From Prolixibacteraceae bacterium (GTDB lineage Bacteria > Bacteroidota > Bacteroidia > Bacteroidales > Prolixibacteraceae), in contig SKHV01000384.1 of assembly GCA_007116765.1 (NCBI GenBank), forward strand, positions 1-5,635: a stretch of DNA of 5,635 nt, given 5' to 3'. Below the pieces are notes generated by a model, which did not search any database, had not been told where the DNA came from, and saw nothing but the letters and a program-made list of their open reading frames with translations. Shown piece after piece: positions 1 to 5,635 of the stretch (its first letter is position 1; each line of letters begins with the position of its first letter). The position numbers and the translations under genes were made by a program.

Positions 1-97
1 AGAAGAGATAAAGTTAAAAACATAAATTCAGGGCAAACATCTCAGATTTTTTATAAATAGTTATTAACACACGAACGAAAATATTAAATAATGGTAA

Positions 98-105
98 TAA
101 ATTTG
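98..105 (+). promoter_or_regulatory. Possible Bacteroidota -7 box (TAAATTTG)
   Basis: The octamer TAAATTTG fits the Bacteroidota primary-sigma -7 consensus TAnnTTTG exactly. No TTTG or TTG lies about 20 bases upstream where the -33 element should be, and the implied leader before the start at 307 would be about 195 bases. In such AT-rich DNA an eight-base match with two free positions can easily arise by chance, so this is only a candidate. Confidence 0.18.
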
Positions 106-139
106 AATTGTTAAAAAATAATAAAAAAGCGTTGTTTTC

Positions 140-154
140 TTAAGATTATCTTAA
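140..154. repeat. 15-bp perfect inverted repeat (possible operator)
   Basis: TTAAGAT and ATCTTAA form two perfectly complementary 7-base arms around a single central T. The site ends five bases before a TATAAT box at 160-165, a position where a regulator could affect transcription of the receptor gene. The arms are AT-rich, so chance is a real alternative. No regulator family can be named from the motif. Confidence 0.3.
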
Positions 155-159
155 TGATC

Positions 160-165
160 TATAAT
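160..165 (+). promoter_or_regulatory. TATAAT box, possible promoter element
   Basis: An exact TATAAT lies between the two inverted repeats. A TTGTTT sequence occurs at 132-137, but the 22-base gap is longer than is usual for a -35/-10 pair, and Bacteroidota promoters normally use TTTG/TAnnTTTG boxes instead. It is recorded because of its position between two palindromes, not because the match is convincing; AT-rich background makes such hexamers common. Confidence 0.15.
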
Positions 166-175
166 TTAAAAAAGG

Positions 176-192
176 TTTCTTTTGAAAAGAAA
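176..192. repeat. 17-bp perfect inverted repeat (possible operator)
   Basis: TTTCTTTT and AAAAGAAA are perfectly complementary 8-base arms around a single G at 184. The one-base centre argues against a stable RNA hairpin and fits a protein-binding palindrome better. Its centre is 37 bases from that of the palindrome at 140-154. The low-complexity arms (T and C against A and G) make a chance origin plausible. Confidence 0.3.
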
Positions 193-293
193 ATAACCAA
201 ATTTTGACTTGTATAACACACATCAGTTAAAACACAATATAGTAGCACATTATATATTTACAACCCATATTATATTATTTTTTTATAACCAAA

Positions 294-309
294 ATGATTA
301 AATAAAATG
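294..309 (+). promoter_or_regulatory. Translation initiation region of the receptor, SD-less, with a 3-codon upstream ORF
   Basis: No purine-rich Shine-Dalgarno sequence precedes the ATG at 307. Positions -3 and -6 are A and the surroundings are A/T only, which fits the SD-independent initiation described for Bacteroidota. An earlier ATG at 294 opens a three-codon frame (Met-Ile-Lys) ending with TAA at 303-305, one base before the real start. This earlier ATG cannot be the receptor start, since it is out of frame and closed. Whether it is translated is unknown. Confidence 0.45.
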
Positions 310-3300
310 AAAAAAGAAATCACAAAAATTATTGCATTACTGACAATTGCAATGTTTTTAACAGTTTCAGCAATTGCGCAGGTTACTACATCGAGCATGC
401 AGGGACAGGTTACCGACGAGACAAACTCTCCTCTGCCCGGAGCTACAGTAGTTGCTGTACATCAAGCATCAGGAACACAGTATGCCACAATCACAAACTC
501 CGAAGGCCGATTTAACCTTCAGGGTATGCGCCCAGGAGGACCTTACGAAGTAAAAGTAAGCTTCATTGGCTATTCTACAGTATCTTACACCGACATTACG
601 CTCTATTTGGCAGAATCGTTTATGCTGAATTCAACATTAAAAGAAAGCGTTACCGAAGTAAGCGAAATCATGATAATTGGATCCAGGCCATCGGCTTTTG
701 GCACCGACAAAACAGGTGCAACAACCAATATTTCGAACCAACAGCTTAATTCAATACCTACAATTAACAGAAGTATTTCTGACATTGCCCGCATTTCACC
801 TTATGCTAATGGCATGAGCTTTGCCGGTGGCGACGGACGTTCAACTAACTTTACTGTTGACGGTGCAAACTTCAACAACAACTTTGGTTTATCGTCAAAT
901 TTACCTGGTGGAGGAAACCCCATTTCTTTAGATGCAATAGAAGAAATGCAAGTTGTAATAGCTCCTTTCGATGTACGCCAAACCAATTTTATCGGTGGTG
1001 GCATCAATGCTATTACCAAATCAGGAACAAACACATTCAAAGGTTCAGCTTATTCTTATTTCAATAACCAGAACATGAGGGGTAACAGCATAGGTGATGT
1101 TGACTTTGGGGATCGCGATGTTGAATCAAGAACCACTTATGGTTTTACATTGGGTGGCCCTATCATCAAAAACAAATTGTTCTTTTTTGTAAACGGTGAA
1201 TACGAAGTGCGTCCCGGTCAGGTTGTAACCTGGAGACCCTCAGAAAACGGTGTAGCCAATACCGAACAATCGCTTTCGCGCACCAGTACTTCGGACATGC
1301 AAAAAGTAAAACAACATTTGATGGATAATTATGGCTACGATGCCGGCTCATACACTGATTACCCCGCAGATGAAAGTAACAGGAAACTCCTTGCCCGTAT
1401 TGACTGGAACATTAACGATGACAATAAATTGAGTGTACGCTATAATCACACCAAAAACCAAGGATGGAATCAAACAAATGGTAATTCAACCGATGGTGGT
1501 TTCCGTAATAGGGCAATGGATCGAATTTCTCAGCATTCGATGGCTTTTTCAAATGCTATCTATTCGAGTGATAACATCGTAAATTCAGTCTCTCTTGACT
1601 TGAATAGTCGATTTTCAGACAAGGTTTCTAACCAATTTCTTACTACTTATACTAAAATCAACGATGTACGAGGCTCAAATTCAGAACCATTCCCATTTAT
1701 AGATATTATGAATGGTGTTAATGATGATGGAACACAAATTTTAGAGCCATACATGTCGGCCGGTTATGAGCTATTTACATGGAACAATGGTGTGAACAAC
1801 AATATTTTTAACATTACTAACAACACTACATTCTATTTAAGTAACCATAAAGTTACAGCGGGTATTGGTTATGAATACCAAATGGCCAACAACTCCTATA
1901 TGCGTAACGGGACAGGATATTACCGATATGCCAGCATCGATGATTTCCTGAATCAGGCTGCCCCCAGGGACTTTGCATTGACTTATGGATACGATGGAGA
2001 AGCCAATCCTGCAGCTGAAGTTGCTTTCAACCAAATAGGCGTTTATGCTCAGGATGAGTGGAGCGTTTCTCCTTTCTTCAAAGTAACTTACGGTGTGCGT
2101 GCCGACTATTTAAGATATGTAGATAATATCATCAGAAACAACGCGATTTACGATTTAGACTTTGGCGGTAAAAAAATTGACACCGGTGAATGGCCAACAG
2201 CAAAAGTTCAATTCTCTCCACGAGCAGGATTCTCATGGGATGTAACAGGCGACCAAATATTGAAACTACGAGGTGGTACAGGTATTTTTACAGGAAGGCT
2301 ACCCTTGGTATTCTTCACTAATATGCCTACCAACTCGGGAATGGTACAGGGAAGTTATTCTGCGGTAACAAGATATGATGGTGATGGTGCAATCACAAGT
2401 GTTGATCCTGTTTTAGCATCACTTGCAGGGCCAATGATCACCAACGTGGACGAAATGATAGAGAGACTGAATTTGCAAAATACTATCACTCCTGACGATG
2501 GTGCTCTTCCACGCGACGTCAATGCAGTTGATCCTGATTTCAAGATGCCTCAGGTGTGGAAAACTTCTCTCGCTTTAGATATCGATGTACCTGTTTCATT
2601 CCCTATGTCAGTAACTCTGGAAGGTATCTACACCAATAGCATTAACGATGTAATGCTGAAGAACTACAACCTAAAAGAACCTGATAATAGCTGGGAGCGC
2701 TTTAGTGGTGCTGATGAAAGATACATTTATCCTGAACGCAGCGAGATTGAATATACTTCAAAGGCAGCCTATGTGCTTACTAACACCAATGAAGGCTGGG
2801 GAGCAACCGGAAACATTACGGTTACTGCTGAACCTTTAAGAAATTTGAATTTAATGGCAGCTTTTACAATTACCGAAAATAAAGAGATTACAGGCATGCC
2901 TGGCTCAAATGCAGCTTCTGCGTATAATGGCAATATTCAGGTAAATGGACCTCATATTCCTATGGCACAACGCTCAAGAAATGTTATTCCTGCAAAAGCG
3001 ATTGCTTCTGCATCATACAGGCTTCCTTATGCCAACAACCATATGGCAACATCTTTTAACTTGTTTTACTCCGGATTTTCAGCAGGTGGCTATAGCTTCA
3101 CCTATGTAAACGACATGAATGGCAACGGTTATGCTACGGACCTTATTTATATTCCTAGTGAAAAAGGCGAGATTAACTTTGTAAGTACAGCCGACGAAGA
3201 TGCTTTCTTCAAATTTATGGAGCAGGACAATTACCTGAGCAAAAACAAAGGACAATATGCTGAAGCATATTCAGCCAATGCTCCATGGGTACACCGTTTC

Positions 3301-3600
3301 GATTTGCGTGTAGCACAAGATTTTAGTGTTAATGTGGGAGGTACTAAAAACACATTACAGGTGAGCGTTGACTTTCTGAATTTTGGAAACCTTATAAACA
3401 GCGAATGGGGTGTAAGCAAGAATATGTTTGCTGCAAACAACGGCCAGATACTTAGATACGAAGGTGTAGATAACAACCAAGTACCAAGTTTCTCAATGGC
3501 TAAAGATGCTGACGGTAACTTTTTGAAAGAAACTTATTCTACAAATTATCATTACAGTCAAACATGGAGTCTACAGTTGGGAGTACGTTACTTCTTTTAA
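307..3600 (+). CDS. Oar-like TonB-dependent outer-membrane receptor
   Basis: Complete 1097-residue protein predicted to import or help move a substrate across the outer membrane, driven by TonB-ExbB-ExbD. Residues 1-24 are a signal peptide (KK, hydrophobic core, AIA cleavage motif before Q25). Residues about 30-112 form a carboxypeptidase-regulatory-like beta-sandwich (GQVTDE, PLPGATV, GRFNLQGMRPGGPY, VSFIGY). A possible TonB-box-like stretch, VSEIMIIG, follows at 118-125. The plug spans about 135-240 and ends in GGGINAITKSGTN. The rest is the barrel, closing with the aromatic C-terminus LGVRYFF that suits BAM insertion. The domain order, length and the GMRPGGPY segment resemble Oar-type receptors (Myxococcus Oar). 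The start fits because the signal peptide begins at once. There is no SusD partner in the 3' direction, where the next genes are convergent. Its own substrate cannot be read from sequence; glycan, peptide or protein-export roles are all possible. Confidence 0.93.
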   Translation: MKKEITKIIALLTIAMFLTVSAIAQVTTSSMQGQVTDETNSPLPGATVVAVHQASGTQYATITNSEGRFNLQGMRPGGPYEVKVSFIGYSTVSYTDITLYLAESFMLNSTLKESVTEVSEIMIIGSRPSAFGTDKTGATTNISNQQLNSIPTINRSISDIARISPYANGMSFAGGDGRSTNFTVDGANFNNNFGLSSNLPGGGNPISLDAIEEMQVVIAPFDVRQTNFIGGGINAITKSGTNTFKGSAYSYFNNQNMRGNSIGDVDFGDRDVESRTTYGFTLGGPIIKNKLFFFVNGEYEVRPGQVVTWRPSENGVANTEQSLSRTSTSDMQKVKQHLMDNYGYDAGSYTDYPADESNRKLLARIDWNINDDNKLSVRYNHTKNQGWNQTNGNSTDGGFRNRAMDRISQHSMAFSNAIYSSDNIVNSVSLDLNSRFSDKVSNQFLTTYTKINDVRGSNSEPFPFIDIMNGVNDDGTQILEPYMSAGYELFTWNNGVNNNIFNITNNTTFYLSNHKVTAGIGYEYQMANNSYMRNGTGYYRYASIDDFLNQAAPRDFALTYGYDGEANPAAEVAFNQIGVYAQDEWSVSPFFKVTYGVRADYLRYVDNIIRNNAIYDLDFGGKKIDTGEWPTAKVQFSPRAGFSWDVTGDQILKLRGGTGIFTGRLPLVFFTNMPTNSGMVQGSYSAVTRYDGDGAITSVDPVLASLAGPMITNVDEMIERLNLQNTITPDDGALPRDVNAVDPDFKMPQVWKTSLALDIDVPVSFPMSVTLEGIYTNSINDVMLKNYNLKEPDNSWERFSGADERYIYPERSEIEYTSKAAYVLTNTNEGWGATGNITVTAEPLRNLNLMAAFTITENKEITGMPGSNAASAYNGNIQVNGPHIPMAQRSRNVIPAKAIASASYRLPYANNHMATSFNLFYSGFSAGGYSFTYVNDMNGNGYATDLIYIPSEKGEINFVSTADEDAFFKFMEQDNYLSKNKGQYAEAYSANAPWVHRFDLRVAQDFSVNVGGTKNTLQVSVDFLNFGNLINSEWGVSKNMFAANNGQILRYEGVDNNQVPSFSMAKDADGNFLKETYSTNYHYSQTWSLQLGVRYFF

Positions 3601-3623
3601 TGTAATCCATTAACAAACATATC

Positions 3624-3659
3624 AAAATAGGCTGTTCGTAATGTTCAGCCTATTTTTTT
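3624..3659 (+). terminator. Rho-independent terminator of the receptor gene, possibly bidirectional
   Basis: A perfect 11-bp stem (AAAATAGGCTG at 3624-3634 with CAGCCTATTTT at 3646-3656) encloses an 11-base loop and runs into seven Ts at 3653-3659. It starts 23 bases after the receptor stop codon and ends 14 bases before the stop of the convergent truC gene. Read on the minus strand the same stem is followed by only four Ts, so it could also stop guaA-truC transcripts but less efficiently. No other hairpin in the gap competes for the role. Confidence 0.88.
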
Positions 3660-3673
3660 ATGCCCAAAAAACG

Positions 3674-4381
3674 CTAATAACTAAAGAGAGTATCATTAAA
3701 AGACAATTCCTTTATCATTCTCAGAAACTCAAAATGCAAAGAAGCTTCTATGTGAATAGGGAAATTGGTCAACGGGTGACTGAAGGTAACTGAACGTGCA
3801 TGAAGCAACATTTGCGTCATCTGCCGCTGCTCCTTAAACAATCGATTTTGCTTGTTGCAACCATGTGGGCGGTCTCCAATTACAGGGTGAAAAATATGAG
3901 CAAAATGCTTACGAATTTGATGCATACGTCCTGTTTCGGGCTTCACTTCGACCAATGAGTAACGCTGGGTTAAATGTTTTCCAAAAGCAACAGGAATTTC
4001 GGTACGCTGTAAAGTGCGGAAATTTGTAATCGCATTTTGTAATGTTCCGTTTTCTTTTTTCAGTGGGTAGTTAATGGTTCCAATATCGGGAGTATATCCA
4101 CGCACAATTGCAAGATAAGATTTTTCGACTTCGCCATTGAAGAATTGTTCGTTCATCGCTTTATTGCTTTGAGAATCGAGAGCGAACAAAAGAACACCCG
4201 ATGTTTTGCGGTCGAGGCGGTGCACCGGATTTACTTTTTGTTGAATTTGGTCGCGAAGAATCTGTACTGCATACTCTTCGGCATCGGCGGCAATACTTGA
4301 TCTATGAACCAACAAACCCGGGGGCTTATTGATTGCCACCAGGTTTGTATCTTGGTAAATTATTTCGAGCCTTTCGGGCAT
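3674..4381 (-). CDS. truC: tRNA pseudouridine synthase, TruC type (RluA family)
   Basis: Complete 235-residue RluA-family enzyme that isomerises uridine to pseudouridine; TruC acts on U65 in the acceptor-T-stem region of certain tRNAs in E. coli. The N-terminus (LEIIYQD, LVAINKPPGLLVHRS) resembles the start of E. coli TruC as I recall it and needs no extension upstream. HRLDRKTSG at 54-62 carries the catalytic Asp57 (codon 4213-4211). KSYLAIVRG at 87-95 supplies the conserved Tyr89, and GRMHQIRKH at 151-159 with HPVIGD at 165-170 and MLLHA at 191-195 complete the family motifs. There is no S4 domain, as expected for TruC and unlike RluC/RluD. It is slightly shorter than E. coli TruC at the C-terminus. 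The ATG directly follows the guaA stop, so the two are surely one operon. Assignment to TruC rather than RluA or another small RluA member rests on the N-terminal and PVAFGKHLTQRY-type segments. Confidence 0.88.
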   Translation of the reverse strand: MPERLEIIYQDTNLVAINKPPGLLVHRSSIAADAEEYAVQILRDQIQQKVNPVHRLDRKTSGVLLFALDSQSNKAMNEQFFNGEVEKSYLAIVRGYTPDIGTINYPLKKENGTLQNAITNFRTLQRTEIPVAFGKHLTQRYSLVEVKPETGRMHQIRKHFAHIFHPVIGDRPHGCNKQNRLFKEQRQMTQMLLHARSVTFSHPLTNFPIHIEASLHFEFLRMIKELSFNDTLFSY

Positions 4382-4384
4382 TTA
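4379..4384 (-). other. guaA stop / truC start junction (TAAATG)
   Basis: On the minus strand the guaA stop TAA (4384-4382) is followed with no gap by the truC ATG (4381-4379). Any ribosome binding signal for truC must lie inside the last guaA codons, where a G-rich GAGTGGGAA precedes the stop. This arrangement suggests that ribosomes finishing guaA reinitiate on truC. Coupling is an inference from spacing only. Confidence 0.6.
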
Positions 4385-5635
4385 TTCCCACTCAATGGTT
4401 GCAGGCGGTTTAGAGCTTATGTCGTAAACTACGCGGTTTATGCCCCGCACTTTGTTAATTATTTCGTTCGATACCTTTGCAAGAAAATCGTAAGGCAGGT
4501 GCACCCAGTCGGCAGTCATGGCATCAGTTGAAGCCACTGCACGCAGGGCAACTACATTTTCATAAGTGCGTTCGTCGCCCATTACCCCTACCGACTGTAC
4601 CGGCAAGAGCATTACACCGGCTTGCCATACTTCATCGTATAGGTTCCATTTACGCAGCTCATTAATGAAAATGGCATCGGCTTCTTGCAGTATTCTTACT
4701 TTTTCGGGTGTTACATCACTCAAAATACGAATACCAAGACCCGGCCCGGGGAAGGGATGACGACCAATAAGTTTCGGGCTGATACCGAGTTCGCGCCCTA
4801 CCCTGCGCACTTCATCCTTAAACAAAGCCTTTAAAGGTTCTACAATTTTGAGTTTCATTTTAGCAGGCAAACCACCCACGTTGTGATGCGACTTAATGGT
4901 AACTGAAGGCCCATTCACCGAAACCGATTCAATTATATCGGGGTAAATAGTACCTTGTGCCAACCATTTCACATTCTGTATTTTATGAGCCTCTTCATCG
5001 AAAACCTCAATGAAATTGTGCCCAATACTTTTTCGTTTCTTTTCAGGGTCGGTAATACCGGCTAAATCGGCCCAGAACTTTTGCTTGGCATCAACTCCTA
5101 TTACATTCAGTCCCATGCCTTTATATTGTTCCAATACACTCTCGAATTCGTTTTTGCGGAGCAAGCCGTTATCCACAAATATGCAAGTCAAATTTTTGCC
5201 AATTGCTTTGTGCAGCAACATTCCGGCTACTGTTGAGTCAACCCCGCCCGACAAACCAAGTACAACTTTATCGTTTCCAAGTTGCAGTTTCAATTCGTCA
5301 ACTGTCGATTCAATAAACGAAGCGGGGGTCCATGACTGCTCACAGCCACAAATGTTTACCACGAAATTATATAGAATCTGAGTTCCCTCGGTAGTGTGGT
5401 AAACTTCGGGGTGAAATTGAATTGCATAAGTAGCTTCATCGTCAATTTTATAAGCAGCATTTACTACGTCGTGGGTGTTGGCAATTACTTTGCAATTTTC
5501 GGGCAGGCTCTCAATGGTATCGCCATGCGACATCCAAACCTGTGTTCCTTCCTGAATTCCGGTAAACAAATCACATTCGTGATTGATGTTGATCAAATTT
5601 GCCCTTCCGTACTCACGGCTATCCGAAGGGGCAAC
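4382..5635 (-). CDS. guaA: GMP synthase (glutamine-hydrolysing), 5'-truncated by the window edge
   Basis: Converts XMP to GMP with ATP and glutamine, the last step of de novo guanine nucleotide synthesis, in the cytoplasm. The visible 417 codons run in frame to the right edge, so the start lies outside; family length (about 505-525) implies some 90-110 missing residues, including the glutaminase Cys. The fragment begins in the class I glutamine amidotransferase domain (SREYGRAN at 6-13) and keeps its catalytic His and Glu in FHPEV (His75, Glu77). The ATP-pyrophosphatase domain follows, with P-loop SGGVDS at 129-134 (5251-5234). RHPFPGPGLG at 292-301 leads into the C-terminal dimerisation domain, ending KPPATIEWE. 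All visible motifs are intact. A TTG at 5596 would give a shorter frame but is internal, since conserved sequence continues upstream of it. truC follows directly. The promoter is not visible. Confidence 0.97.
   Translation of the reverse strand, partial: VAPSDSREYGRANLININHECDLFTGIQEGTQVWMSHGDTIESLPENCKVIANTHDVVNAAYKIDDEATYAIQFHPEVYHTTEGTQILYNFVVNICGCEQSWTPASFIESTVDELKLQLGNDKVVLGLSGGVDSTVAGMLLHKAIGKNLTCIFVDNGLLRKNEFESVLEQYKGMGLNVIGVDAKQKFWADLAGITDPEKKRKSIGHNFIEVFDEEAHKIQNVKWLAQGTIYPDIIESVSVNGPSVTIKSHHNVGGLPAKMKLKIVEPLKALFKDEVRRVGRELGISPKLIGRHPFPGPGLGIRILSDVTPEKVRILQEADAIFINELRKWNLYDEVWQAGVMLLPVQSVGVMGDERTYENVVALRAVASTDAMTADWVHLPYDFLAKVSNEIINKVRGINRVVYDISSKPPATIEWE

Larger units (their letters stand above)
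1..306. other. AT-rich non-coding region upstream of the receptor gene
   Basis: This stretch is strongly AT-rich, clearly more so than the coding DNA that follows. No reading frame on either strand is long enough to support a gene. One frame is open from position 1 to a TAG at 58-60 (19 codons), which could be the tail of an upstream gene, but it has no recognisable protein features. On the minus strand an ATG at 23-21 opens only seven codons before the edge. The region most likely holds the promoter and untranslated leader of the receptor gene at 307. It contains two short perfect inverted repeats, a TATAAT box and a TAAATTTG box. I see no tRNA, riboswitch or strong terminator hairpin in it. 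Confidence 0.7.

Noticed and set aside
1..23. Minus-strand ATG at 23 opening a short hydrophobic reading frame (MFLTLSL) toward the left edge, as a divergent gene start
   Set aside because: Only seven codons are visible, and there is no promoter or initiation signal to support it.
1..60. Open frame on the plus strand from the left edge to a TAG at 58-60, as the end of an upstream gene
   Set aside because: Only 19 codons, AT-rich and without any recognisable motif; another frame is also open for part of it, so it cannot be told from chance.
204..232. TTGACT with TTAAAA 17 bases further on as a sigma-70 style promoter
   Set aside because: The -10 match is poor and Bacteroidota do not generally use this promoter type; matches like this are expected by chance in AT-rich DNA.
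801..1040. Minus-strand open frame inside the receptor gene, with other similar short ones at 603-794, 2355-2543 and 3231-3476
   Set aside because: All are antisense to conserved plug or barrel sequence and have no independent signs of being coding.
4304..4531. Plus-strand open frame spanning the guaA-truC junction
   Set aside because: It is antisense to two intact, recognisable genes and encodes no known motif.
5010..5381. Plus-strand open frame of 123 codons opposite guaA
   Set aside because: It lies wholly antisense to well-conserved GMP synthase sequence, shows no family motif and has a composition typical of a shadow frame.

Overview
The window looks like a piece of a Bacteroidota chromosome, probably order Bacteroidales or a close relative. 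The reasons are an Oar-like TonB-dependent receptor with an N-terminal carboxypeptidase-regulatory-like domain, AT-rich non-coding DNA, no Shine-Dalgarno sequence ahead of the receptor gene but A-rich sequence instead, and moderately AT-rich coding DNA. The genus cannot be fixed from this sequence alone.

Layout. Positions 1-306 are a very AT-rich stretch with no supportable gene. It holds two short perfect inverted repeats (140-154 and 176-192) that bracket a TATAAT-like box, and it presumably carries the promoter of the receptor gene. Positions 307-3600 (+) encode a complete 1097-residue outer-membrane TonB-dependent receptor with signal peptide, regulatory-like domain, plug and barrel. A strong hairpin terminator (3624-3659) fills the gap between this gene and the convergent genes to its right. 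Positions 3674-4381 (-) encode a complete tRNA pseudouridine synthase of the TruC type. It directly abuts guaA (GMP synthase, 4382-5635, -), whose first roughly 90-110 codons lie beyond the right edge.

How the genes relate. guaA and truC are on the same strand and are joined stop-to-start (TAA immediately followed by ATG), so they are almost certainly co-transcribed and perhaps translationally coupled. One makes GMP from XMP, the other modifies tRNA; nothing visible shows a functional link beyond shared expression of housekeeping functions. The receptor is a separate transcription unit facing them. It has no SusD-like partner inside the window, consistent with an Oar-like stand-alone receptor rather than a SusC/SusD glycan-uptake pair, although its left-hand neighbour is not visible.

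I found no mobile element, CRISPR array, RNA gene, defence system or other undescribed multi-gene system. The points worth a second look are the palindromes in the receptor leader, a three-codon reading frame ending one base before the receptor start, a calcium-loop-like motif in the receptor barrel, and the zero-gap guaA-truC junction.
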